Positions 43,745-51,999 of a stretch of 64,000 bases of DNA are shown one piece after another. The notes below the pieces were generated by a model. That model did not search any database and was not told where the DNA came from. It saw nothing but the letters and a program-made list of their open reading frames with translations. The DNA is from Fibrobacterota bacterium (GTDB lineage Bacteria > Fibrobacterota > Fibrobacteria > UBA11236): positions 1 through 64,000 of the forward strand of contig JAQBPO010000076.1 in NCBI GenBank assembly GCA_028287465.1, in the 5' to 3' direction. Numbering within the stretch: the first letter of the stretch is position 1; every line of letters begins with the position of its first letter. A program made the translations under genes and the position numbers.

Positions 43745-45150
43745 TTCCCCAGGGCGCGGCCGAGGATATCCATCTTACGGACCGCGCTCAACCGCGACGC
43801 GGCGCCGGCCTTGGCCCGGCTTCCCGTTCCACCTTCTCCATCCGCCAAGCCCACGGTCCCGCTCCAGGCCACCGATACGCTGGTGGTGGCCCCCGAGGCG
43901 ATGGCCTTGCCGGCATCGGCCGCGGGGATTTCCTTGACCGCCCCTCCCGTATAGTCCATCAGGGTCACGCTGTTGATCTTCCCGGTCCCTCCCTTGGAGA
44001 CGACGTTGAAGAAGAACCGGGCCTCCTTGCCCGTGATGAGGGAAGCGAAGTCCGTCAGGTCGAGGCCGATCTCGATGGTGCCGCTTTGGCCCTTGCCCAT
44101 CATGGGGACCGCGCCGCCCCCGAAGTTGAATGCGCCGGCATAGTCCTTGGTCTTCGACGGCGCGGTAGCCGCGGCGTTCGGCGCGACTCCGGTCATGAGG
44201 GCGACCTTATCGCGCTGGTCATGGGTGATGCTGATCTTGAAGGCGAACTTGGGGCTGTAATCCTTCTTGAGGCGGCAGAACATCACGGGAGTGCCGTAGG
44301 TCTTGTCCGCCAGGCTCCCGCCCGCGCGCAGGAGCTTGTACGGGCACCAGTAGAGCCCGTCGCCCCAATTGTTCAGGGTCAGGTAGGAACCGCCCTGGAA
44401 ATCGTCGTCATAGCCGACGATGCTCAGGGCATGGCCGCCGCCGCCGCCCAGGTTGGTGAAGGTCCGCCGGCCGCCGATGGTCGAGGACGGCATGCTCTCG
44501 CTGTTGATCTGGAAGGTCATCAGGCCGCCGGCGGCCGAACCGTCCGCATGATCGAAGAGGTATTGCTTGATGGCCTCGTCCGCCGTCGCCACGCTGGCGT
44601 CGATGCGGTAGTATTCGTTCACGCGGTTCTTCATCGCGTTGTAGTACTTGTCGTACCCGGTCATCCAGGCGCCGTTGCCGTTGCCGGCCTCGAACCCGCC
44701 GAAGTCGGCGCTGGAGGCGCCGCCCGTCTCCTTGAGGATGTCGAAGGCCTCGATGAACATCCAACCATCCCCGCCCTCAGCCTGGTTGTTGCTGTTCAGG
44801 AAGTGGTAGGTGTACTCGTAGGTGTAGAGGGGAGTGCTCCCCGAGGTCGCGATATTGCGGTTGAACTGCACCTCGTAATCGTAGACATAGGAGGTGGCCG
44901 TGGCGTTGGCGCAGCTCCAGCCCTGGATGCTCCAGCCCCAGGGAGGCATGAACTTCTGCTTGGAATTGTCCACCGCCCGCGGCAAGGGATGAGCCGTCCT
45001 ATCCTTGTAGGCGTCCGGAAGGGTGTAGACCGGGATGGAATTCATCTTGGCCGTGGTGACGGGCGCGAACTGCCTGCGCACCGGGGTCTGCCCCAACGCG
45101 GGAAGCATGGCTCCGCTTATCAATACCGACAGGATACCGCTGCGCATCAT
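43699..45150 (-). CDS. Secreted papain-like (C1) cysteine protease, copy 2
   Basis: The 483-residue product has a signal peptide (residues 1-20) and the same domain order as the protease at 30308-31750, with catalytic residues at the same numbers: Gln76 and Cys80 in SIQGWSCANAT, then GGGGHALSIVGYDD and LNNWGDG. The middle regions of the two proteins are nearly identical in long stretches (for example EGGDGWMF, FDILKETG, FQINSESMP), so they are clear paralogs. The C-terminus has RKMDILGRALGN, the D-x-x-G-R type tail. The start has AAGGAG five bases upstream; upstream in-frame ATGs give an unlikely long tail. Confidence 0.82.
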   Translation of the reverse strand: MMRSGILSVLISGAMLPALGQTPVRRQFAPVTTAKMNSIPVYTLPDAYKDRTAHPLPRAVDNSKQKFMPPWGWSIQGWSCANATATSYVYDYEVQFNRNIATSGSTPLYTYEYTYHFLNSNNQAEGGDGWMFIEAFDILKETGGASSADFGGFEAGNGNGAWMTGYDKYYNAMKNRVNEYYRIDASVATADEAIKQYLFDHADGSAAGGLMTFQINSESMPSSTIGGRRTFTNLGGGGGHALSIVGYDDDFQGGSYLTLNNWGDGLYWCPYKLLRAGGSLADKTYGTPVMFCRLKKDYSPKFAFKISITHDQRDKVALMTGVAPNAAATAPSKTKDYAGAFNFGGGAVPMMGKGQSGTIEIGLDLTDFASLITGKEARFFFNVVSKGGTGKINSVTLMDYTGGAVKEIPAADAGKAIASGATTSVSVAWSGTVGLADGEGGTGSRAKAGAASRLSAVRKMDILGRALGNQRTERSLPNPVFAK

Positions 45151-45545
45151 GACATCTCCTTGTTTCATCATCCCCGCCATTCCCACAATACCCGCAACCG
45201 ACGGGATTCTCCCGCCGCCCCGGCTCCAATTCCGAAAATCCGTTCGGTGCCTGGAAACACCGGGCGATAAAGGCGTGATAAGGGCCCGGCAGGTAGCGGA
45301 TACGGTACCATCCCTCCCGGAAAAACGGGTCCATTCCCGGCACGGGGCGCTGCCCGGGGTCGGTTGGCGAACAAGCGGACCTGTGGACATCTGATTTGCG
45401 GAAAACGAGGCTTTCCCTTCCCTGAATCCTGTTTTTAAGGCTTTTTTTACCCTATCGTGGACATTTTAAGGTGTTTTTTCGCCGATTTCCCCTGCGCCAT
45501 CCCGTATCCTCCATCATATTGGACCATGCGAAGGGCCGGACGACC
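45151..45545. other. Intergenic region between divergent genes
   Basis: This gap separates the C1-protease gene (minus) and the TIGR02147 gene (plus). The half nearest the regulator is rich in T runs and contains the direct repeat at 45433-45480. I see no gene in it. Confidence 0.4.
45433..45480 (+). promoter_or_regulatory. Direct repeat TTTTAAGG-N2-TTTTTT upstream of the regulator
   Basis: TTTTAAGGCTTTTTTT begins at 45433 and TTTTAAGGTGTTTTTT at 45464. The 31-base offset is close to three helical turns, so a protein could bind both on the same DNA face. The repeats lie 66 to 113 bases before the start of the TIGR02147 gene. Confidence 0.45.
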
Positions 45546-46373
45546 ATGAAACCCATTTTCGAGTACCTGGATTACCGGGCCTTCCTCAAGGATTTCTACG
45601 AGGACAAGAAGAGCCGCCAATCCTTTTTCTCCTACCGGTTGTTCGGGAAAAAAGTCGGCGTGGACGCGAGTTACCTGGCGAAGGTGCTGATGAATTCCCG
45701 CCATATCGCCGAGGACTCCATCGCCCGCTTCTCGGAAACCTGCGGGCTCAAGGATCGCGAAGCGGAATATTTCGAGAACATGGTGCGGTTCGCCAAGGCG
45801 AAGACGAACCATGAAGGCAAGGTCTACTTCGAAAAGCTCCTCTCCCTCAAGAGTACGAGCGCCCAGCGCCTGGTCGCCGACCAATACGAGTACTACCGCA
45901 AATGGCATCATTCCGCGGTCCGTTCCGTGCTGGAATACCATGAGTTCCGCGGGGACTACAAGGCCTTGGCGGCCATGCTCAGCCCGGCCATCACGCCGAA
46001 GGAGGCCAAGGAATCCATAGCGCTCCTGAGCGGGTTGGGCCTCATCCGGAAGGACGAAGACGGCCGGCATCGCCTCACGGAAGCGGCCATCACCACGGGT
46101 TCCCAATGGAAGTCCCTGGCCATCGAGGCCTTCCAAGAGGAGACCATCCGGCTTTCCGCGGAATCCCTGAAGGGCCATCCCAAGGAGCACCGCGACGTCT
46201 CCACCGTGACCATGAACATCAACGCCGCGGACTACGCGGAATTGCGCGAGCGGGTCCGGGAATTCCGCGCCTCGCTCATCAACTACGTGAGCAAGGCGAC
46301 GGATCCGGATCGGACCTACCAGGTGAACATCCAATTGTTCCCCTTGTCCCGCATCGGCGGGGGCGCGGAATGA
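45546..46373 (+). CDS. TIGR02147-family putative regulator
   Basis: The 275-residue product matches the TIGR02147 family in length and landmarks: FEYLDYRAFLKDFYEDKK at the start, a helix-turn-helix-like FSYRLFGKKVGVDASYLAKVL segment, KDREAEYFENMVRFAKAK, and a winged-helix-like end (ALLSGLGLIRKDEDGRH). The family is expanded in Fibrobacter and occurs in a few other groups; a role in transcription control is suspected but not established. Its stop overlaps the start of the lipoprotein gene (ATGA), so the two are co-translated. I chose the ATG at 45546; the 25 codons upstream do not fit the family. Confidence 0.88.
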   Translation: MKPIFEYLDYRAFLKDFYEDKKSRQSFFSYRLFGKKVGVDASYLAKVLMNSRHIAEDSIARFSETCGLKDREAEYFENMVRFAKAKTNHEGKVYFEKLLSLKSTSAQRLVADQYEYYRKWHHSAVRSVLEYHEFRGDYKALAAMLSPAITPKEAKESIALLSGLGLIRKDEDGRHRLTEAAITTGSQWKSLAIEAFQEETIRLSAESLKGHPKEHRDVSTVTMNINAADYAELRERVREFRASLINYVSKATDPDRTYQVNIQLFPLSRIGGGAE

Positions 46374-47647
46374 CCGCCGGATCCTTCCCGCGTGAACCGG
46401 ACCTGAAGGCCGCCCTTCCCGCCGCCCTGCTGGCCTTGGCCATGGGCCTGGCCTCCTGCGCCAGGAACGACCGGATCGCGGGAGCCACCTCGGAAACGAC
46501 CAATGGGGATCTCAAGGCCGCGGTGAGCCTTTCGGACGGGACCCCGGCGGCGCGCGTTCGAGTGCTGCTGGTGGATGACGAGGATTGGCTGGGCAAGCTG
46601 GCGGAAGGCAAATCCGTGATCCTGGACTCCGCCTACACCGATTCAGCCGGGACGATGAAGATTCGCGTGCCCCTTTCCCACCGTTGCAATCTCCAGATCG
46701 ACGGCCCGGCCGAAGGCGCCTTCCTGCGCAACGTGAACGCCCTGTTCGACACCGCCGGCCTTTCGCCCAAGCGCGCGGTCACCCTGGCCGCCTATGGCGG
46801 GATTTCCGGCCGCGCCCGCTCGGATATCGGCAGCGCGCGCGAGTTGCATCTGAACGGCAGCGCCTATACCGCCCCCATCCGCGCGGACAGTTCCTACTCC
46901 TTCGACCGGGTGCCGGCGGGCTCCTTCGCCATCGTGGCCCTGATCAACCAGGGCGGGATCCTGCACCCGTTCCTGACCCAGTCCATCGACGTGGCCGCGG
47001 GAGTCAGGGTCACCGGGCAGGACGTGGGCGTTCCCGCCGATCGGATCCTGGTGGACGACTTCGCTTTGGGCTGGAAGCAGACGGCCCTGGGGCGCATCCT
47101 GGGGGACGGCCTCTGGTATACGGCCACGGATATCGGGGACGCGGGCAATTCCAGCATCAAGGTCGACTTCATCACCGATAGCCTGTCCTATGACGGCTCT
47201 TCCGTGAGGGCCCAATACGTATTGGGTTCGCGCCTGCGCAATCCCTGGGCCATAATGGGTTTCAATATCGGAACCTCCCTGAAGGGCGCCGTGTACGATT
47301 TCAGCGACCTGAAGGCCATCACCTTCATGGCCAAGGGTTCCGGGTGGGTGAACGTGAAATTCCTCTCCAAGGCCGTCTCCCGCGACTTCGCGGACTCGGT
47401 CCATTACTATTATCCGCTCCATCTTCCCGCCGAGTGGACGCGCATCACCATTCCGGTCGATTCCCTGATCCGTCCCGCCTATACGCCCGCGGCGGCCCTG
47501 GCCATCACGTGGCAGCAGGCGGCCAAGGAAATGGCAACCATCGATTTCACCGTGGAACTGCCGAAATCGGATCACGGGGATACCACCGTGTTCTGGGTGG
47601 ATCAGATCCATCTGGAGGGCATTTCGCTGGAACGGATCGCCCATTGA
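46370..47647 (+). CDS. Large lipoprotein coupled to the TIGR02147 regulator
   Basis: The 425-residue product has a lipoprotein signal ending GLASC (Cys30). Residues about 45-110 look like a carboxypeptidase-regulatory-type beta domain (LKAAVSLSDGTPAARVRVLLVDD). Residues about 225-420 form a jelly-roll-like domain (ILVDDFALG, FDFSDLKAITFMAKGSG-like YDFSDLKAITFMAKG, DTTVFWVDQIHLEG) resembling CBM11/CIA30-type carbohydrate-binding folds. It probably sits on the outer membrane and binds a glycan. The ATGA overlap with the regulator gene suggests that the pair works as a unit. Confidence 0.7.
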   Translation: MTAGSFPREPDLKAALPAALLALAMGLASCARNDRIAGATSETTNGDLKAAVSLSDGTPAARVRVLLVDDEDWLGKLAEGKSVILDSAYTDSAGTMKIRVPLSHRCNLQIDGPAEGAFLRNVNALFDTAGLSPKRAVTLAAYGGISGRARSDIGSARELHLNGSAYTAPIRADSSYSFDRVPAGSFAIVALINQGGILHPFLTQSIDVAAGVRVTGQDVGVPADRILVDDFALGWKQTALGRILGDGLWYTATDIGDAGNSSIKVDFITDSLSYDGSSVRAQYVLGSRLRNPWAIMGFNIGTSLKGAVYDFSDLKAITFMAKGSGWVNVKFLSKAVSRDFADSVHYYYPLHLPAEWTRITIPVDSLIRPAYTPAAALAITWQQAAKEMATIDFTVELPKSDHGDTTVFWVDQIHLEGISLERIAH

Positions 47648-47727
47648 CCTGAGGCCGGCGGACCGGGCCGGCGCGATGCGCTTCAAATGGTTCGCGGCCG
47701 CGACCGGGTCCTTGATGATCTTGGATT

Positions 47728-49059
47728 TCAGCGCGCCGGAATCCCCACCCAGGCTCCGCGGTCGAGGCGGTGCCGGCCCCGCAGGTCCCTCAATTCCAAC
47801 CCGTAATCCGGATCGGCGCGCAGGGTCCCGGATCCCGGAATGCCGGAGCCCGAGGCCCGGCGCGGCGCCGGGGCCATGGCGGTCGGAGCCGTCTCCTCCA
47901 GGATGAAAATCCCGTTCCAATTCAGCGCGTAGACTTCGCCTTCGGAATCCTCCCCGAAAGAGAAGATGGGCTCGTGATTGAAGGATCCGATCTCGGTCAC
48001 GGCCGGCGCCGCCGCGTAGGGATTGTCCATGACCTTCATCTTGTAATAATAGTCGGCGAAGAAATACTGGCCCGTTCGCGAAGGCATGGCCTTGCCGCGG
48101 TAGACCACCCCGCCGATCACCGCCGCGCCTCCGGAAGGATAGGCATGCAAGGGCTTGGCATAGGCCTCGCAGCTCCCCGTTACGCAGGCGTTCCCCTCCA
48201 TGTTCCCCCAGCCGTAGTTCCTGCCCGCCTGGATGATGTCCACTTCCTCCCAGGTGTCCTGCCCCACGTCACCGGCGATGAGCGCGCCTTTACCGCCATA
48301 GGCGGCCTTGTCCCAATGGATCCGGTAGGGATTGCGGAGCCCCATGGCGTAGATCTCGCTTCGGCCCTTGCCCGGCCACTCGGGGTTGTCCGCGGGAATG
48401 GCGTATTCCTTGCCGGGATCCTTGGCGTCCACCTTGATGCGGAGGATCTTCCCGTGGAACACGTCCAGGCTCTGGGCCCAGGCCCGGCTGGTTTCGCCCT
48501 TGTTCCCGTCCCCGATCCCGAAGAACAGGTTCTTCGCATTGTCGAAGGCCAGGGACCCGGAATTATGGTGCATGCCGCCGGTGGTGATCAGGAGCAGCTG
48601 TCGCCTGGAGGCGGGATCCCCCTGGGTGGACGTGGCCGGGTCTCCCAGGACCTTGTATTCGAAGAGCCCGTCATGCCCGCTGGAGTTGACCGTGTAATAC
48701 AGGTAGAACCGGCCGTACCCGTAGGCGTCCTTCACCAGGAAGTCCGGATGGAAGGCCATGCCGATCAATCCCGATTCATCGTTGATGCAGAGGCACGAGG
48801 TGGAAGCCACCTTCATGAAGGGAAGGCCGGTCTTGGCGTACTTGTTCGGGAAGACGGTGATGGTCCCGTTCCGCTGGGCGATGAAGACCCGGGCGTCCCC
48901 CACATGCACCATGGCCATGGCCATGACGTTGACGGATTCGAAGACGGAACGGCCCTTCAAGGGCGCGCCGTAGGCGGGATGGAGGGACGCTGCCACGACG
49001 GCTCCCGCGAAGAAAGCCGGGATGCGGAACCGGCGGAGGGCGGACTGGAACTTCGACAT
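47728..49059 (-). CDS. GSDH-type (PQQ-dependent glucose/sorbosone dehydrogenase-like) secreted protein
   Basis: The 443-residue product has a signal peptide (about residues 1-31) and a six-blade propeller of the soluble glucose/sorbosone dehydrogenase type: GLIGMAFHPDF, MHHNSGSLAFD, NLFFGIGDGNKG, IYAMGLRNPYRIHWD and GDVGQDTWEEVDII are hallmark blocks. Family members oxidise sugars with PQQ, or bind sugars without it; no PQQ genes are visible here. The last residues contain LELRDLRGRHRLDRG, a D-x-x-G-R tail. The ATG at 49059 has an AAGGGG box; the longer frame upstream gives an unlikely tail. A relative is at 56157-57329. Confidence 0.85.
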   Translation of the reverse strand: MSKFQSALRRFRIPAFFAGAVVAASLHPAYGAPLKGRSVFESVNVMAMAMVHVGDARVFIAQRNGTITVFPNKYAKTGLPFMKVASTSCLCINDESGLIGMAFHPDFLVKDAYGYGRFYLYYTVNSSGHDGLFEYKVLGDPATSTQGDPASRRQLLLITTGGMHHNSGSLAFDNAKNLFFGIGDGNKGETSRAWAQSLDVFHGKILRIKVDAKDPGKEYAIPADNPEWPGKGRSEIYAMGLRNPYRIHWDKAAYGGKGALIAGDVGQDTWEEVDIIQAGRNYGWGNMEGNACVTGSCEAYAKPLHAYPSGGAAVIGGVVYRGKAMPSRTGQYFFADYYYKMKVMDNPYAAAPAVTEIGSFNHEPIFSFGEDSEGEVYALNWNGIFILEETAPTAMAPAPRRASGSGIPGSGTLRADPDYGLELRDLRGRHRLDRGAWVGIPAR

Positions 49060-49474
49060 CGGAATACCCCTTTTCGGTCGGGACCGCTCCACCTTGGAGC
49101 ATGCCCGGGACGGATGCGTATGCGGTCCTTCTGAATGTAGGCGGCTGAGCGGGGATGGATAGGGGCTTCCCGGGAGCGCGCACGGGCTTTGGGAAAAGCG
49201 TTTTCGAAAGGGGTTCAAATCGCTTGAATCGGCCCCTCCAGGCCGTGGATGTGGACAAGGCTGTCCACGTTTTTCCGGAAACCCGGGGTCGCGCGATGAA
49301 GCCATGCCGGACCGGACTCCCGATGCGGTGGAAGTCCGTAGGCACGAGTGAAAGACCCGCCGTTACGGCCCGGGAGGCCAGGGGCGTCCAATCCCGTATG
49401 CCTGGGGAAACCATTAAATACTATACTCTGGGGGCCTTGGCGCCTCAAGTTCCGCAACCCGTCGTGGAGATCCG
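49060..49474. other. Intergenic region between divergent genes
   Basis: This gap separates the GSDH gene (minus) and the LplT/PlsC-type gene (plus). It holds the terminator-like hairpin at 49251-49274 and an AT-rich TATACT box at 49422-49427 that could be the -10 of the plus-strand gene. I see no gene. Confidence 0.4.
49251..49274 (+). terminator. Terminator-like hairpin
   Basis: A seven-base stem (GTGGACA with TGTCCAC) encloses a four-base loop and is followed by G and five T. The nearest upstream plus-strand gene ends 1.6 kb away, so it would stop an unannotated or antisense transcript, or insulate the promoter behind it. Confidence 0.45.
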
Positions 49475-51385
49475 ATGAGCATGTTCAACCTGCTGGCCAG
49501 AAAACGCTTCGGCCCCTTTTTCGGCGTCCAGTTCCTGGGGGCCCTGAACGACAATCTCTTCAAGAATACCATGGTGATCCTCTTCGCGTTCCGGGCGGCC
49601 AGCGAAGCCGAATCCGGTTTGCTGACCAATCTCGCGGCGGGCCTCTTCATCCTGCCCTTCTTCCTTTTCTCCGGCGTGGCCGGCCAGATAGCCGACAAGT
49701 ACGAGAAGTCCCGCATCATGCGCATCATCAAGGCCGCCGAGATCGGCATCATGCTGATCGGGTCCGTCGGATTCTTCACCGGGCACAATGTCCTCCTCTT
49801 CCTCACCCTGTTCATGATGGGCGTGCATTCGGCCTTTTTCGGGCCGGCCAAGTACAGCATCCTGCCCCAGCACCTGAAGGAAGGCGAACTCATGACGGGA
49901 AACGCCTTGGTGGAGATGGGCACCTTCCTGGCCATCCTGATAGGGACCCTGGCGGGCGGCCTGCTCGCGGGCCGCCAGGACATCCGGGCCATTTCCGCAG
50001 CCATCGTCGGCGTCGCCATCCTCGGCTACCTGGTTTCGCTCAAGATTCCCGCGGCGCCGGCCATGGCCCCGGGCCTCAAGCTTTCCTGGAATCCGTTCAC
50101 CCAGACCGCCGTCCTCACGCGCATCATCCGCAAGAAGCAGGCGCTCTTCAATTCCGTCCTGGGCATCTCCTGGTTCTGGTATTTCGGCGCCACCCTTCTG
50201 GCGCAGTTGCCCAACTTCACCAAGCATACCCTGCACGGGGACGAATCCGTGGTCACCATGCTGCTGGCCATCTTCTCCCTGTCCATCGGCGTGGGCTCCA
50301 TCCTTTGCGCCAAGCTGTCCCGCGGGGAGATCGAGCTGGGCCTGGTCCCCCTCGGCGCCCTGGGCATGACGGTGTTCTCCGCCGATCTCGCCTTCATCGC
50401 CTATCCTCCCGCGGGCGTCGGCCTGATGGGCGTAGGGGCCCTCCTGCAAGGCCCCTGGCTCGCCTCGGCCATCCGGGTCATGGCGGACCTGGGCATGGTC
50501 GGCATTTCCGGAAGCCTTTTCATCGTCCCCCTGTACGCGCTCATCCAATCCCGCGCCGACGAGGAATCCCGCTCGCGCGTCATCGCCGCCAACAATATCT
50601 TCAACGCCCTGTTCATGGTCGGATCGGCCCTGATCACCATGGTGCTCTTCAAGATCGGCTTCAACACCGTCGAGGTCCTGTTCTTCACCGCCATCCTCAA
50701 TCTGGCCGTCGCCGCCTACATCTTCCTCCTGATTCCCGAATTCGTGATGCGCTTCGTGGTATGGATCCTCGCCAGCACCATCTACCGCTTGAGCTATTCC
50801 GGCCGCGACAACGTACCGCGCAACGGCCCCGCCGTCATCGTGGCCAACCATGTCAGCTTCATCGACTGGTTCGTCATCACCGCGGCCTGCCGCCGGCCGG
50901 TCCATTTCGTCATGCATCACGCCATGTTCAGGAATCCCTTCCTGGGCTGGCTCTTCCGCCTTTCCAAGGCCATTCCCATCGCGCCCGCCAAGGAGGATGC
51001 GGCCCTCAAGGAGAAGGCCTTCGAAACGATCTCCAGGGAGCTCCGGGACGACAACCTGGTCTGCATCTTCCCGGAAGGCAAAATCACCTATGACGGCGCG
51101 CTGAACCCCTTCCGTCCCGGGGTCGAACGCATCCTGGCCAAGGACGCCGTGCCCGTGGTGCCCATGGCCCTCACCGGCCTGTGGGGCAGCTTCTTCAGCC
51201 GCAAGGGAGGCAAGGCCATGGCCTCCGTGCCCAAGCCCTCCCGCCGCGCCATCTCCGTGGCCATCGGAGCGCCCATGCCCGCCGCGTCCACCGCGGAAGC
51301 CATGGAGACGCAGGTGCGGGCCCTGTTGGGCGAAGCCGTCGTGGCTGCGGGTGCGGCTCCCGCTCCGAAGGCCCTGGCGGAATGA
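49475..51385 (+). CDS. LplT/Aas-like fusion: MFS transporter plus PlsC-type acyltransferase
   Basis: The 636-residue product has an N-terminal MFS transporter domain (about residues 1-415, twelve hydrophobic segments, opening FGPFFGVQFLGALNDNLFKN as in LplT) and a C-terminal PlsC-type acyltransferase (about 430-610) with the catalytic NH459VSFID464 motif and FPEGK at 532-536. In enterobacteria LplT flips lysophospholipid inward and Aas re-acylates it; here both steps lie on one chain, without the acyl-ACP synthetase part of Aas. It should repair or remodel membrane phospholipids. Its stop overlaps the start of the CDP-alcohol phosphatidyltransferase gene (ATGA). Confidence 0.9.
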   Translation: MSMFNLLARKRFGPFFGVQFLGALNDNLFKNTMVILFAFRAASEAESGLLTNLAAGLFILPFFLFSGVAGQIADKYEKSRIMRIIKAAEIGIMLIGSVGFFTGHNVLLFLTLFMMGVHSAFFGPAKYSILPQHLKEGELMTGNALVEMGTFLAILIGTLAGGLLAGRQDIRAISAAIVGVAILGYLVSLKIPAAPAMAPGLKLSWNPFTQTAVLTRIIRKKQALFNSVLGISWFWYFGATLLAQLPNFTKHTLHGDESVVTMLLAIFSLSIGVGSILCAKLSRGEIELGLVPLGALGMTVFSADLAFIAYPPAGVGLMGVGALLQGPWLASAIRVMADLGMVGISGSLFIVPLYALIQSRADEESRSRVIAANNIFNALFMVGSALITMVLFKIGFNTVEVLFFTAILNLAVAAYIFLLIPEFVMRFVVWILASTIYRLSYSGRDNVPRNGPAVIVANHVSFIDWFVITAACRRPVHFVMHHAMFRNPFLGWLFRLSKAIPIAPAKEDAALKEKAFETISRELRDDNLVCIFPEGKITYDGALNPFRPGVERILAKDAVPVVPMALTGLWGSFFSRKGGKAMASVPKPSRRAISVAIGAPMPAASTAEAMETQVRALLGEAVVAAGAAPAPKALAE

Positions 51386-51948
51386 AGGAGAAGATCCTCA
51401 ACGTCCCCAACCTGATCAGCTTCTACCGGCTCGCCACGTTCCCGCTCCTGGCCTGGATGGCCGCGACAGGGCGGGAAAACCTGTTCGCGGTATTCTTCTC
51501 GATCAACCTGGTCAGCGATATCCTGGACGGGCTTATCGCCCGGGCCTTCAATCTCTCCACTAAATTCGGCGCGCGCCTGGATTCCCTCGCGGACATGAGC
51601 ACGTATCTCACGGCCTTCATCGGCATCTATTACTTCAAATGGCCGGATCTGCGCGGGCACGCCCCCCTGCTGTTCACGGCCATGGGCTTCTATTTTGCGA
51701 CCTACGCGGTATCCTATCTCCGGTTCGGCCGCTTCCCCAGCCTGCACCTGTATTCCTGCAAGGTAGCCGCCTACCTCCAGGGGTTCTTCTTCTTCGCCCT
51801 GTTCGTATGGGGATTCAATCCGTGGATGTTCCGCATCGCCCTGATCTGGGGGATGGTTTCCTGGAGCGAGGAGATAATCGTCCTACTGCTCCAGAGGGAA
51901 TTGAAATCGGATGCCCGGGGGCTGTATTGGGTGCTGAAGGCCCGGTAG
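51382..51948 (+). CDS. pgsA-like: CDP-alcohol phosphatidyltransferase family protein
   Basis: The 188-residue product has the complete family motif D-G-x2-A-R-x8-G-x3-D-x3-D (from DGLIARAF through GARLDSLAD) and about five membrane segments. Such enzymes join a CDP-linked lipid to an alcohol such as glycerol phosphate; the exact alcohol is not readable from the sequence. It is coupled by a four-base overlap to the LplT/PlsC-type gene, so both probably serve the same phospholipid step. Confidence 0.92.
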   Translation: MKEKILNVPNLISFYRLATFPLLAWMAATGRENLFAVFFSINLVSDILDGLIARAFNLSTKFGARLDSLADMSTYLTAFIGIYYFKWPDLRGHAPLLFTAMGFYFATYAVSYLRFGRFPSLHLYSCKVAAYLQGFFFFALFVWGFNPWMFRIALIWGMVSWSEEIIVLLLQRELKSDARGLYWVLKAR

Positions 51949-51999
51949 GAGCCGCCCCTGGACCCGATCGCTTCCCCGGCCCCCGAGCCCGGAGAGACC

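Noticed and set aside
43561-45270. 569-codon open frame on the plus strand
   Set aside because: It is antisense to the second C1-protease gene, which has intact catalytic motifs and a ribosome binding site.
49205-49235. GGGGTTCAAATCG, resembling a tRNA T-loop
   Set aside because: The flanking bases do not form the five-base T stem or an acceptor stem, and there is no anticodon arm.
49445-50920. 491-codon open frame on the minus strand
   Set aside because: It is antisense to the LplT/PlsC-type gene and is not protein-like.
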